From: Desulfuromonadaceae bacterium
GTDB taxonomy: Bacteria > Desulfobacterota > Desulfuromonadia > Geobacterales > Pseudopelobacteraceae
Direction of reading: 5' to 3'
NCBI GenBank assembly: GCA_028712665.1
Contig: JAQTRC010000002.1
Location: 1 to 64,000 of the forward strand
DNA: 64,000 bases
Positions within the stretch are counted from its first letter, which is position 1, and every line of letters begins with the position of its first letter. The translations under genes were made by a program, and so were the position numbers. Shown piece after piece: positions 19,046 to 28,025 of this stretch. Under the pieces are notes generated by a model. The model was not told where the DNA came from. It saw only the letters and a program-made list of their open reading frames with translations, and searched no databases.

Positions 19046-20403
19046 CAGATAAAAGCAGTGCTTTTTCCCTTGACAAGGCTGCGGAAGCAACTCTCAGCCC
19101 GACTCAAACCAAGACAGAAGACCCATTTTCTTTCATGGATGACCTGAAGGACGCCAAACTGGAGGGAGATCAGGTCGATAAGACAGATGGCTTTTCGTTT
19201 GATGATGAACCGTCAGGTTCGATGAGTGATATTTTCAATAATGAAAAAGATTTCAGTTCAGCCGATTCGATGGAATCCGGACTGGGTTCAGGCGAGCATG
19301 CTAACGGCATGTTTTTTTTAGATGAAGAAGTTGTCTCAAAAGCGGACTCCACTCCGGAAAATAAAACCGCCCAAGATGGCATCTCAGATAACATTTCCGA
19401 AGTTTTAATGCCAAACAGGCCAACTCTGGAATGCACGAAGTTTTCATGCCTCAAATGCTCGACCGCAAACGAAGTGGATTTTTCTGAGATATCGGGTGAA
19501 GCCTTCGTCACGAAATGCTCCACATGCAAAGCCAGTATCAGAATTATTCGGGAGTCATCCGCAAAACGGGCAACCCAAAAGTCCAGGGAAAAATATTGCA
19601 CCGAATGCAGACACCAACTCGCTCATTATGCACATTGTCAATCTTGTGGACGGATCTATCCTGAATACTTCGTCCAGGAAAACCCGGGTGAGTCAAAGCG
19701 CAAAACACGTGGAAGCAGCATCAGCATTATCAGAGATGCTTTTACAAGCTTGGGTGCATTACGGACGCGGAAACATCCAACATCCCCTGCTGATATATAT
19801 TCAGATGGATCCGGGCGCAAGTCGGGTATTTACGGGAAGGAGAAGTCTTCTTCCTTTTCTAAGTCCAGGCTTGTTAAATGGGTGGCGGGGTTTGTCATAC
19901 TCTTGATTGTGGCTGCAGCATCGGCATATGGATATATCAGATACAAGTCTGAACAGCTTTACGCGTCTAATTACGTGAAAGCGGTTTATGGAATAAAGGT
20001 CGGCGCCGATGGCAAATTTAATACATTGACCCAGATCTCTTCGGAATGGAAAGCGGCTTCTGAGGCGGGGCGGAAATTTATTCCTCAAACTAATGTGGAC
20101 AAAGTTGCAAAAGCCGCAAAAATAAAAGCTGAAACAGATAAGCTGATGCAGCAGCTTCAGAACCCTCCCGGAAAGTACCTGAATGATAGTGACCGACTGA
20201 AGGCTCTGTATGCGAAATACCTGTCGCTGTATGAATTTTCTGAAAGCTCTCTGGTATCAAATGATCAGCTTAACGACTACATCGAAAAGTCGAACAAATC
20301 TTTCAAACAGGCCTCACAGGAACTGAAAGCAAATCTGACGCAACGGCTTGCTGAAGAATTGGAAGACGCAAAGAAAAAATATCGGGGTCTCGCAACTTTT
20401 TAG
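19042..20403 (+). CDS. Zinc-ribbon membrane protein of unknown function
   Basis: This 453-aa protein starts inside the pseudopilin stop (ATGA), so translation is coupled. Residues 1-130 are acidic and Ser-rich with repeated FSF(M/D)DD motifs. A CxxC...CxxC zinc ribbon (FSCLKCSTANEV ... TKCSTCKASI) lies near 133-160, and a second Cys cluster (YCTECRHQLAHYAHCQSCGRIYP) near 182-204. One membrane helix follows (WVAGFVILLIVAAASAYGYI, about 280-300) and a helical C-terminal part. The layout (cytoplasmic zinc ribbon, TM, periplasmic helical domain) is common in delta-proteobacterial envelope proteins. Association with the pseudopilin is inferred from overlap. Confidence 0.7.
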   Translation: MTDKSSAFSLDKAAEATLSPTQTKTEDPFSFMDDLKDAKLEGDQVDKTDGFSFDDEPSGSMSDIFNNEKDFSSADSMESGLGSGEHANGMFFLDEEVVSKADSTPENKTAQDGISDNISEVLMPNRPTLECTKFSCLKCSTANEVDFSEISGEAFVTKCSTCKASIRIIRESSAKRATQKSREKYCTECRHQLAHYAHCQSCGRIYPEYFVQENPGESKRKTRGSSISIIRDAFTSLGALRTRKHPTSPADIYSDGSGRKSGIYGKEKSSSFSKSRLVKWVAGFVILLIVAAASAYGYIRYKSEQLYASNYVKAVYGIKVGADGKFNTLTQISSEWKAASEAGRKFIPQTNVDKVAKAAKIKAETDKLMQQLQNPPGKYLNDSDRLKALYAKYLSLYEFSESSLVSNDQLNDYIEKSNKSFKQASQELKANLTQRLAEELEDAKKKYRGLATF

Positions 20404-20479
20404 AGCATGATTAGGTGTGCGAAATCACGGTATATCCAACTGCGAAACTGTGGTTTTGGTTAAGGTCTGCCGCCGACTG

Positions 20480-20516
20480 GACCAGGCCGCTCCTGATATT
20501 CAGGGGTGGTCTTTTT
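20480..20516 (+). terminator. Terminator after the zinc-ribbon gene
   Basis: GGACCA pairs with TGGTC across an inner CTCCTGA/TCAGGGG stem, followed by TTTTTATT. It lies about 80 nt beyond the stop. Confidence 0.75.
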
Positions 20517-20620
20517 ATTGACTCTGATTAGTGGGTAACAGTATATTTCCTGCCAAGAAACTGAAGGACTGAATATTCTGCTTTTAGTATCAGAATTACG
20601 ACCATAGAGGAGGGGACCGG

Positions 20621-20803
20621 ATGAATTGCACTATCGAGCAGTTCGAGGATGTTGTAGCCAAATTTAAGTACTTTGCTGAATCGGTGGAGATTCCTCTTTC
20701 ATCGGAGGCGGACAGTCTTAGGCAGGAATTGATAGTAATATGCGCCGAGTTGCTTACGACTGTCAGGGAAGAGATTGACGCGGGGGCGGATTCGATTTTA
20801 TGA
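20621..20803 (+). CDS. Hypothetical 60-aa acidic protein
   Basis: AGGAGGGG lies 5-8 nt before the ATG. The 60 residues are predicted helical and acidic (EQFEDVVAKFKYFAESVEIP, then LIVICAELLTTVREEIDAGAD). It stands alone between a terminator and the tRNA-Pro terminator. An overlapping minus-strand frame of 80 codons lacks a ribosome site. No family recognised. Confidence 0.5.
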   Translation: MNCTIEQFEDVVAKFKYFAESVEIPLSSEADSLRQELIVICAELLTTVREEIDAGADSIL

Positions 20804-20846
20804 GGGATGTAGCAAGGACACTTAAATAGACTGCACAATAGAAAGC

Positions 20847-20882
20847 AACAAAAAAGGGTTACAGAATAAACTGTAACCCTTT
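20847..20882 (-). terminator. Terminator after tRNA-Pro
   Basis: AAAGGGTTACAG (20853-20864) and CTGTAACCCTTT (20871-20882) form a 12-bp stem with a 6-nt loop, followed on the minus strand by a T-rich run. It begins 8 nt beyond the tRNA 3' end. Confidence 0.85.
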
Positions 20883-20890
20883 GAATTTAC

Positions 20891-20967
20891 TGGTCGGTGA
20901 GACTGGAATCGAACCAGCGACCCCCTGCTCCCAAGGCAGGTGCGCTACCAGGCTGCGCTACTCACCG
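20891..20967 (-). tRNA. tRNA-Pro (anticodon TGG)
   Basis: Acceptor CGGTGAG/CTCACCG, D-arm AGCGCAGCCTGGTAGCGC, anticodon stem CCTGC/GCAGG with loop CTTGGGA (anticodon TGG), T-loop TTCGATT and an encoded ACCA end. It is 66 nt downstream of dxs on the same strand with no terminator between, so it may share that transcript. Confidence 0.96.
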
Positions 20968-21033
20968 ACGAAAGACGAACTTGATATCACAGCAGACGGT
21001 ATTTAGGCAAGTAATTAATTATTATCACCACTG

Positions 21034-22914
21034 TCATCGAGGCAGTGAAAGAAAATTACATATTGAAGCTACGATCCCGGTTGTATCCAGGCCCAGCATG
21101 GCGCGCAGTTCATGTTGCTCTCCTTGCGGGATATAACGGTCCGGGTAACCTAGGCGCAGAACTTGAACTCCGTGAAGGTCGTGCTGTTCTAAAAGTTCAA
21201 GGAGTGCCGTGCCGAAACCTCCCTGCAGTGCATTTTCCTCTATGCTTATGATGTATTTGTGTTTCCGGGCCAGTTCAAGTATGAGCGTCTCATCCAGGGG
21301 TTTGACAAATCTGGAATTGACAACCGTCAGGGTGATCCCGTACTGCTCCTTGATGGACTTCGCTGCTTCCAGCGAAGGATAGACCATCGTGCCGAGCGCC
21401 AGGATGACGGCATCGCGACCTTCTTGCAGAAGTTCGGCAGTCCCGACCGGAATCGTATCCAGGTTCTGGTCCAATGCCACTCCGTAACCGTTGCCGCGAG
21501 GATAGCGCACGGCTGCCGGGCTTCCCAGGCTGATGGCTGTAGCTAGCATATGCTGCAATTCGTTCTCGTCTTTTGGGGCCATCAATGTCATGTTAGGCAG
21601 GTGCCGCAGGTAAGAAATATCGAAGGCGCCGTGATGCGTCGGGCCGTCGCTTCCGACGACTCCACCACGGTCTATCGCGAATGTAACCGGCAGGTTTTGC
21701 AGGCAGACATCGTGAAAAACCTGGTCATAGGCTCTCTGCAGAAAGCTGGAGTAGACCGCGAAAACCGGACGGTATCCTTCGGAGGCCAGGCCGGCTGCGA
21801 AGGTGACGCCATGTTGTTCGGCTATCCCGACATCAAAGAAACGTTCCGGGAACTCTTTGGAAAAGCCGGTCAGGCCGGTGCCGTCCGGCATCGCAGCCGT
21901 TATCGCAATAATACGATCATCCTCTGCCGCCAGTTTGCAGAGGGCAGAACCGAAGATGGCGGTGTAGGAGGCTGCCCCCCCCTTTCCTTTCAGCACCTTG
22001 CCGGTTTCTATCTCGAATGGACCAACGCCGTGAAACAGGGACGGAGCATCCTCTGCCGGTTTGTAACCCTTCCCTTTTTTGGTCAGGACATGGAGCAGTA
22101 CGGCGTTATCGAACTTTCTTACATTTTCCAGAGTTTCTATCAGGGCCGGCAGATCATGGCCGTTGATAGGGCCGATGTATTCGAAACCGAATGCTTCGAA
22201 TAGCATGCCGGGGGTGAAGAGCCCCTTGAATGACTCCTCCATCTTGCGGGCCACCTGAAGAACCCCTTTTCCCATGTCGAGCCGGTTCAGGAATGATTCG
22301 GTTCTCTTCTTGAGGCGGTGTACGAACTCGCTGGATGCGGTGCGGGAGAGGAAATTGGAGAGAGCACCAACGTTTTCGGCAATCGACATCTCATTATCGT
22401 TAAGGATAATAACCATGTCCTTATTAAGTTCGCCGGCGTGATTGATGCCTTCAAAGGCAATGCCGCCAGTCATGGAACCGTCCCCTATCACCGCAAGAAC
22501 CTTGTTCTTTCGGCCATCCAGATCACGGGCCGCAGCAAATCCCGTGGCCGCCGAAATTGAGGTTGATGAGTGACCCGCATCGAAGACATCGTAAGCGGAT
22601 TCGTGGCGTTTGGGGAAGCCGCTGATGCCGCCCAGGGTGCGGAGTGTGCTGAAACTGTCGCGACGGCCTGTCAATATCTTGTGGGCGTATGCCTGGTGTC
22701 CCACATCCCATATGATCTTATCATTCGGTGTTTCAAAAACGCGGTGCAGGGCGATAGTCAATTCGACTACTCCCAGACTGGGGGCGAGATGGCCTCCGTT
22801 TGCCGCACAGGTATCAATAATTATCCGGCGCAATTCCGCTGCAACAGCAGGAAGTTGAGAGGACGGAAGCAGGCGCAAGTCGTCGGGGGAATTTATAGTA
22901 TCAAGGATAGACAT
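21034..22914 (-). CDS. dxs: 1-deoxy-D-xylulose-5-phosphate synthase
   Basis: Dxs condenses pyruvate and glyceraldehyde 3-phosphate using thiamine diphosphate, the first step of the MEP isoprenoid pathway. The 626-aa protein has normal length. Visible motifs: [16 protein letters not shown], the ThDP/Mg motif [18 protein letters not shown] with ILNDNEMSI, and [18 protein letters not shown] with the catalytic Glu. The C-terminal transketolase domain ends with a [10 protein letters not shown] segment. It lies 24 nt after ispA; gene order xseB-ispA-dxs is common. The farnesyl diphosphate synthase next to it uses products of the same pathway. Confidence 0.97.
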   Translation of the reverse strand: MSILDTINSPDDLRLLPSSQLPAVAAELRRIIIDTCAANGGHLAPSLGVVELTIALHRVFETPNDKIIWDVGHQAYAHKILTGRRDSFSTLRTLGGISGFPKRHESAYDVFDAGHSSTSISAATGFAAARDLDGRKNKVLAVIGDGSMTGGIAFEGINHAGELNKDMVIILNDNEMSIAENVGALSNFLSRTASSEFVHRLKKRTESFLNRLDMGKGVLQVARKMEESFKGLFTPGMLFEAFGFEYIGPINGHDLPALIETLENVRKFDNAVLLHVLTKKGKGYKPAEDAPSLFHGVGPFEIETGKVLKGKGGAASYTAIFGSALCKLAAEDDRIIAITAAMPDGTGLTGFSKEFPERFFDVGIAEQHGVTFAAGLASEGYRPVFAVYSSFLQRAYDQVFHDVCLQNLPVTFAIDRGGVVGSDGPTHHGAFDISYLRHLPNMTLMAPKDENELQHMLATAISLGSPAAVRYPRGNGYGVALDQNLDTIPVGTAELLQEGRDAVILALGTMVYPSLEAAKSIKEQYGITLTVVNSRFVKPLDETLILELARKHKYIISIEENALQGGFGTALLELLEQHDLHGVQVLRLGYPDRYIPQGEQHELRAMLGLDTTGIVASICNFLSLPR

Positions 22915-22938
22915 ATTTTCCCCGTGATCCGGATGCGA

Positions 22939-23832
22939 TCAACTTTTTCTACTCACAATATAGGTTGCGATTTCCCGGAGCGGGTCGGCTTCGGCTCCAA
23001 AAATCTCAAGCGCCCGCATGGCTTCATCCATCATGTTCCTGGCCTCATCCCTGGCGGCGGCTAGACCGATCACCGCCGGGTAGGTGGCCTTTCCGCGAGC
23101 CTGGTCGCTGCCGGCATCCTTACCGATCTCTTCAGTTGTTCCTTCAATATCGAGGATATCGTCGGCAATCTGAAATGCCAGACCGGCCGCTTCACCGTAG
23201 CGCGCGATCGCCGCCAACGCCCTCTCGTCCGCGCCTCCCAGAAGGGCGCCCGCCACGACCGAAGCCTTGATAAGGGCTCCGGTCTTGTGAGTATGGATGT
23301 ATTGGACAGTGGGAAGGTCTATGTCGGATTTTCCCTCACTTTCCATGTCCACGACCTGCCCCCCTACCATGCCGTAGGAACCGGCACAAGTTGCTATTTC
23401 GTGTATCACAGCCAGTCTTGCGGTTGCGTCGCAGTCGTTGGCGTAGCGCGGATCGCTGGTCAGCTTGAAGGCCTCGGTCAAAAGGGCATCGCCTGCCAGG
23501 ATAGCTACAGCTTCGCCAAAAACCTTGTGGCTCGTCGGGTTGCCACGGCGAAAATCGTCATCATCCATAGCCGGCAGGTCATCATGGATAAGAGAGTAGG
23601 TGTGGATCATCTCCATAGCGCAGGCAGCGGGTAAGGCACGCTCAGTATCGCCTCCAACCGCCTGGCAGGAGGCCAGCATCAGGATCGGGCGGACCCGTTT
23701 TCCACCGGCAAATATGGAGTAGCGCATGGCCTTGTGGACGCTGTGTGGAAGTTCCGTCTCTTTTGGGAGATAACGGTCAAGCGCCGCATCAACCTTGGCG
23801 GATTGTTCTTTGAGGTATGATTTCAAATCCAT
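22939..23832 (-). CDS. ispA: Farnesyl/geranylgeranyl diphosphate synthase
   Basis: A 297-aa all-helical trans-prenyltransferase that lengthens DMAPP with IPP. The first Asp-rich motif is DDLPAMDDDDFRRGNPTSHKVFG near residue 83, with the two-residue insertion of bacterial type II FPP synthases, and the second is FQIADDILDIEG near 224. GGKRVRP and the KTGALI segment are also present. Chain length (C15 versus C20) cannot be fixed from this alone. It sits between xseB and dxs in one minus-strand operon. Confidence 0.94.
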   Translation of the reverse strand: MDLKSYLKEQSAKVDAALDRYLPKETELPHSVHKAMRYSIFAGGKRVRPILMLASCQAVGGDTERALPAACAMEMIHTYSLIHDDLPAMDDDDFRRGNPTSHKVFGEAVAILAGDALLTEAFKLTSDPRYANDCDATARLAVIHEIATCAGSYGMVGGQVVDMESEGKSDIDLPTVQYIHTHKTGALIKASVVAGALLGGADERALAAIARYGEAAGLAFQIADDILDIEGTTEEIGKDAGSDQARGKATYPAVIGLAAARDEARNMMDEAMRALEIFGAEADPLREIATYIVSRKS

Positions 23833-23851
23833 AATGATTGGAGCCTTTCGA

Positions 23852-24082
23852 TCAGGAGTCTTCTGTTTCGAACGGTTCTCGCTTCAGGGAACCGTCTTTC
23901 TGTTTCAGCAGAATTTCTACCCTCCGTTCGGCTTCGTCAAGTTTTCCGGAGCAGAAGGCTGAATGTTTAATTCCTTCTTCAAAGGCTTTCAAGGATTCTT
24001 CCAATGAGAGTGAACCTCCCTCCAGCCGTTTTACAGTATCTTCCAACTTTTTCAGAGATGATTCAAATTTATCAATTGCCAT
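23852..24082 (-). CDS. xseB: Exodeoxyribonuclease VII small subunit
   Basis: A 76-aa helical protein with FESSLKKLEDTVKRLEGGSLSLEESLKAFEEGIKHS, the XseB signature. It forms the small subunit of the nuclease that degrades single-stranded DNA to acid-insoluble oligonucleotides. I start at ATG 24082 (MAIDKFESS); an in-frame ATG at 24115 would add 11 unusual residues. Neither has a strong ribosome site. The large subunit gene xseA is 32 kb away at 56.1-57.4 kb, whereas the two are often adjacent. Confidence 0.9.
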   Translation of the reverse strand: MAIDKFESSLKKLEDTVKRLEGGSLSLEESLKAFEEGIKHSAFCSGKLDEAERRVEILLKQKDGSLKREPFETEDS

Positions 24083-24155
24083 ATGGTTATCCAGTCTCGT
24101 GAATTGAAGGTACATTATACAGATATGCCGTTGTGCGTCAAGTATGGGGGGAGTA

Positions 24156-24280
24156 ATTCCAATTCCAAATCAAAGCGACCTCTTCGTTGGCTCGTCTCCA
24201 ACTCCTCAACATACTGCTTGTATGCCTCCGTCGCCTCAATCCTCGCCGCCTTGACTGCATCTTTGATTTGTAACTGGAAT
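24156..24280. repeat. 125-bp dispersed palindromic repeat, copy A
   Basis: It begins ATTCCAATTCCAAATCAAAG and ends with a near-inverse of that arm (CTTTGATTTGTAACTGGAAT). Conserved blocks TCGTTGGCTCGTCT and CAATCCTCGCCGCCTTGA are shared with copy B at 42262-42386, and the two are the same length. The centre holds a small hairpin CATAC-TGCTT-GTATG. It forms most of a 72-codon minus-strand frame (24115-24333) that I do not call a gene. Confidence 0.85.
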
Positions 24281-24329
24281 AAAAACAGGGTGGTGGAATA
24301 CTTTTCTTTGCTAAAATGGAGTTCAGGAA

Positions 24330-24779
24330 TCATACCGGCACCTTGAACACAATCTTTTTGACGGCAACTGCCTGAACTCCGCTTCTCACGCCAGGTTCAT
24401 GGGCATCGTGCGGAAAAAACAGTGCAAATAATCCTGGCAGCAGCGTGATGAAATCAACCTTGCCGGTGAGTTTCTGCAGGTCCTTTTCTTGATCGTAAGG
24501 TTGAGCATCGCACAGCATTTTGCACGATACTCCAATTGATTCTTCGCCCCAGAGTACAATCTGAACGTCGATGTATTTCCGGTGGCATTCGATAAAGCAA
24601 TCTTCGACCGGCTTCGTATCGTACTCGTTTACAGATGCGTACAGACCATGGCCATTTACGGGATGCCTGCCAATGGTAAGGGATGTCAGGTCGGTCTTTG
24701 ATATGTATGAATGGACATCGGCAAATCCTGGATGAAGTCCGGTATAAGAGCCGAAATTGTCGAGAGAATCAAATATCAT
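24330..24779 (-). CDS. YhcH/YjgK/YiaL family protein (DUF386, cupin fold)
   Basis: The 149-aa protein starts MIFDSLDNFGSYTGLHPGF and has HGLYASVNEYDTKP, ECHRKYIDVQIVLWGEE and FFPHDAHEPGV, which carry the His/Glu metal ligands of this double-stranded beta-helix family. E. coli relatives sit in sialic-acid and other sugar operons and are thought to act as anomerases or sugar isomerases. Here there is no sugar-catabolism gene nearby, so the substrate is open. An ATG two codons upstream (24785) is possible. Confidence 0.85.
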   Translation of the reverse strand: MIFDSLDNFGSYTGLHPGFADVHSYISKTDLTSLTIGRHPVNGHGLYASVNEYDTKPVEDCFIECHRKYIDVQIVLWGEESIGVSCKMLCDAQPYDQEKDLQKLTGKVDFITLLPGLFALFFPHDAHEPGVRSGVQAVAVKKIVFKVPV

Positions 24780-24785
24780 GACCAT

Positions 24786-25143
24786 ACCTATGCTTCATCG
24801 GTCTATATACAGATTTAGAAGATACCACAGATATACAGATAAAAAGGCGAATATATTCCATATTCACAAGTATCGGGAGGTCGCTGCATTCAAGTATATC
24901 TGCACTAAAAAAGTGCCACGACTCCCTGTATTTGCCACCCCATTTTTATTACATTCTGTTATAAATGGTTTCCGGATGGACAACAATTAGAAATATTGTT
25001 GGGACGATTGAAGTGACTCATAAAATGCCTTTTACCCAGACAAATTCTGGTGCATATTGAATCCTGTCCAGGCGGGTATCTGTTTTATGCTGTCGAGGAT
25101 AAGAAGATTCTAGCCATGCACAAACAATATTGGAGAGAATATT
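24786..25143. other. AT-rich intergenic region
   Basis: Between the divergent YhcH and acidic-repeat genes I see no protein-like frame and no strong hairpin. It presumably holds promoters for both; no -35/-10 pair stands out clearly. GGAGAG close to 25143 is the ribosome site of the next gene. Confidence 0.4.
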
Positions 25144-26910
25144 ATGGCGATTTCAACTGATGGTACAACTAAAAAAACTAAAAAGACAAAAAAGGTTTCG
25201 GTTGAAACTATGGAAGTGATTGGAGCTAATCTTGAGGCCTCTGCTCAGCAGGAGCCACTCTCTGACCAGAGTGTATCGGATGAGGGGAGCACCTCTGATT
25301 TGGCGATTTCGACTGATGGTTCAATAAAAAAATCTAAAAAGAGTAAAAAGGTTTCAGCTAAAACTCTGGAAGTTACTGACGATAATCTTGAGCTCTCTGT
25401 TCAGCCGGATTCCACCTCTGATCGGATTGTAGCAGATGATGTCGGCGCCTCTGAGGATGCCAATGGTTCTGAGGATGTCGGCGCCTCTGAGGATGTCGGT
25501 GTTTCTGAGGATGTCGGTGTTTCTGAGGATGTCGGTGTTTCTGAGGATGTCACTGCCTCTGAGGATGTCGGCGCTTTTGAGGATGTCACTGCCTCTGAGG
25601 ATGTCACTGCCTCTGAGGATAGTAGTGCCTATGAGGATAGTAGTGCCTATGAGGATAGCTCCGCAGATGCCGTTTCTTCAGTTGATATAGAAGAGTATGT
25701 TGAGGCCGATCGCCCAGGAGATCAAACCGTTGTCTCCGACACGGAGGAAACTGTTGTTTCCATGGAGGCGGGCGCCGCCGAAAGCGACGGCGCGAATTCA
25801 GGGGAAACTGCGGATATCGAAGATCCTGAATCGGAAGAGATTCCGGAACAGTTGATATCTGATCCAAGGGAAGAAGTTCATGCGCTTCTGGGCGGGGATG
25901 AGATTTCCGGCAATGAAGTATCCGAGATTTTGCCGGATCAGGATACAGAGGATTATGCAGCGAGTCCGGGTGATGGCGTGAACTCTGAAGACGAAGCGGA
26001 TGGGGAGGTTTCCCCCCCGGGCTCTTTTCAAGAACTGCCGGATAACCGGCAAATGCCCGAATCAATTGTTGAGCCTGATAATATCCGGTTGGAAAATACT
26101 GCTGCCGCTGTTGAATTGAATAAGATCATGGAATCACTGCAGGATTCATTGGCCAATACCCAATATATTTCATCGAAGGTCGATCTGGTTTCTGGCGATA
26201 CCGAGCGCCTCATAAAACAGGTTAACACCATATCACTGAGCTATGAGTTACTGACGGCGGAAATGGAATCAATCACCTCCTCCGCAAACACTAAAAACGT
26301 GCTTTCTAAAACGTTCCTGACTATTTCATCGCTTCTACTTGCCCTGCTTGTTGTTTTCCAGATTTATATGTTTATCTCCCTGATTAAAACTGAGCGCCTG
26401 CAGAATGCAGCAGGTTCAACGGTTCTGAAAAACATAAGCAGCCTCAACATTAAAATGGCTGATTACGACAAAAATCTCTCAAAAGCTTTGGAAAATTCGG
26501 TCAAACAGCTTCATGCCCAGCCTAATCCGTTAGCAGCCGAAAAGGTGGGGCATGAAGCGGCTGCAAACAAAGAAGTTGCACACGCAAGTGTCACGCCGCT
26601 GCTAGAAAAATTGAACAAACTGAGAAACGGGCTTCCAGAGAAAAAATTGATAAGAAAAGAGACAGGCGACTGGTTCGTTTACAATAACAAGAAGAGCGAG
26701 GAATCCATAACAGACATCGAAGTTATCGAAGTCCTGAACCAGGCATACAGAAGGATCGGCAGATCGCTTATGCCCAGGATTCCAACCCCTCCCAATAATG
26801 CACTATGCCTTCTTAAACCGGATGGAAAGGGTGGAACCGAGGTTGTTATGACAAATGATTTTGTGCTGGAGAATGATATCAAAAGTGAACCAAAGAAGAA
26901 GAACAAATGA
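25144..26910 (+). CDS. Acidic repeat membrane protein of unknown function
   Basis: The 588-aa protein has three parts. Residues 1-100 hold a duplicated module of about 53 residues (AISTDG-x2-KK(T/S)KK(T/S)KKVS). Residues about 100-172 are twelve 6-residue units of the type VGASED (18-bp tandem DNA repeats at 25441-25656). A long acidic, Glu/Asp/Pro-rich stretch leads to a helical part, one membrane segment near 389-413 (FLTISSLLLALLVVFQIYMF) and a C-terminal globular region. The stop overlaps the start of the RND adaptor gene (ATGA). The repeats suggest length variation between strains. No known family recognised. Confidence 0.7.
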   Translation: MAISTDGTTKKTKKTKKVSVETMEVIGANLEASAQQEPLSDQSVSDEGSTSDLAISTDGSIKKSKKSKKVSAKTLEVTDDNLELSVQPDSTSDRIVADDVGASEDANGSEDVGASEDVGVSEDVGVSEDVGVSEDVTASEDVGAFEDVTASEDVTASEDSSAYEDSSAYEDSSADAVSSVDIEEYVEADRPGDQTVVSDTEETVVSMEAGAAESDGANSGETADIEDPESEEIPEQLISDPREEVHALLGGDEISGNEVSEILPDQDTEDYAASPGDGVNSEDEADGEVSPPGSFQELPDNRQMPESIVEPDNIRLENTAAAVELNKIMESLQDSLANTQYISSKVDLVSGDTERLIKQVNTISLSYELLTAEMESITSSANTKNVLSKTFLTISSLLLALLVVFQIYMFISLIKTERLQNAAGSTVLKNISSLNIKMADYDKNLSKALENSVKQLHAQPNPLAAEKVGHEAAANKEVAHASVTPLLEKLNKLRNGLPEKKLIRKETGDWFVYNNKKSEESITDIEVIEVLNQAYRRIGRSLMPRIPTPPNNALCLLKPDGKGGTEVVMTNDFVLENDIKSEPKKKNK

Positions 26911-28025
26911 AGCAAACTTCAATAATCCTGGCAATATCAGTTGTACTGCTCTTCTTTGCTGCCTGTACGTCAATAAAAGAGAAGCCCAAGGCAAAACCGC
27001 CGGTGCCGGTTAAGCTGACGCAGGTACTGCAGAAAGATGTGCCGATCCAGATCAAGGCGATCGGCAACATCGAGGCATATACCACTGTTGCCATCAAATC
27101 GCAGGTAAGCGGCCAGATATCGCGGATCCATTTTACGGAAGGGAGTGACGTAGAGAAGGGAGCCTTGCTGATCAGTATCGATCCGGAGCCGTTCCAGGCA
27201 ACAGTTAACCAACTCGAAGCCACCCTGGCCAAAGATCAGGCGCAGGCCAGATTTGCCACTGAACAGGCGGAGCGATACGGGGGGCTACTCAAGGAGGGGA
27301 TTGTTACGCACGATCAGTATGACCTGCTGAGGTCGAATGCCGAATCATTGGCTGCTGCCGTAGTTGCCGATCGATCAGCCATAAAAAGCGCCAAAATTCA
27401 GCTCGGCTACTGTTCCATCCGTTCGCCCGTATCCGGCCGGACCGGCACAGTTGCACTGCAACCGGGCAATCTGGTGAAGGCAAACGATCTGCCGATAGTG
27501 ACGGTCAATCAGCTGACTCCGATCTACGTCACCTTTTCCATTCCGGAAAAACGGCTGGCCGAGGTAAAACGGGCCATGGCCGGAAACGAATTAAGGATTG
27601 AGGCGGTTATCCCTAATGAACCGGGGAGCAGGGAGGGGGGGACGATCAGTTTTTTGGATAATGCGGTGAATCCGGCAACCGGTACGATCAAGCTCAAGGG
27701 GGTATTTGCCAACAGGTCGCATAAACTCTGGCCGGGCCAGTTTACAGATGTGGTCATGACGCTGGGAACCCGTAAGAATGCCGTAATTGTCCCTACCCAT
27801 GCCATCCAGACAAGCCAGCAGGGAGAGTTTGTTTATCTGGTTAAACCGGATAATACGGTAGAGATGCGTCAGGTAACATCCGCAGCTGTGTCGGGTGATG
27901 AGACGGTTATCGAGAAGGGTCTGGCAGCGGGTGAAACCGTGGTGTTGGACGGCCAGTTGCGCCTGACCCCTGGGGCAACAGTTGAATCTAAAGAGAAACC
28001 GCCGGCTGTGGTCAAGACGAAATGA
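26907..28025 (+). CDS. RND efflux periplasmic adaptor (membrane fusion) lipoprotein
   Basis: A 372-aa AcrA/MdtA-type adaptor. Lipobox FAAC lies near residue 20. The biotinyl-lipoyl halves are GNIEAYTTVAIKSQVSGQISRIHFTEGSDVEKGALLISIDP and LGYCSIRSPVSGRTGTVALQPGNLVKAND, separated by a helical hairpin (about 95-165); beta-barrel and membrane-proximal domains follow (IVPTHAIQTSQQGEFVYLV). It connects the inner-membrane pump to an outer-membrane channel. The start overlaps the upstream gene and the stop overlaps the pump gene by 4 nt, so the three are translationally coupled. No TolC-like gene is in the window. Confidence 0.92.
   Translation: MKQTSIILAISVVLLFFAACTSIKEKPKAKPPVPVKLTQVLQKDVPIQIKAIGNIEAYTTVAIKSQVSGQISRIHFTEGSDVEKGALLISIDPEPFQATVNQLEATLAKDQAQARFATEQAERYGGLLKEGIVTHDQYDLLRSNAESLAAAVVADRSAIKSAKIQLGYCSIRSPVSGRTGTVALQPGNLVKANDLPIVTVNQLTPIYVTFSIPEKRLAEVKRAMAGNELRIEAVIPNEPGSREGGTISFLDNAVNPATGTIKLKGVFANRSHKLWPGQFTDVVMTLGTRKNAVIVPTHAIQTSQQGEFVYLVKPDNTVEMRQVTSAAVSGDETVIEKGLAAGETVVLDGQLRLTPGATVESKEKPPAVVKTK

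Noticed and set aside
24115-24333. 72-codon minus-strand frame with an AYKQYVEELETSQRRGRFDLELE-like stretch
   Set aside because: Almost all of it is the 125-bp palindromic repeat; copy B breaks the same frame, so coding is unlikely.
25441-25656. CRISPR-like regular repeats
   Set aside because: Units are 18 bp with no spacers and lie inside a coding frame; this is a protein tandem repeat.
25401-25690. Long frames opposite and in other phases of the acidic repeat (Ser/Thr-rich and Met/Arg-rich)
   Set aside because: They are by-products of the 18-bp tandem repeat, which keeps all frames open.
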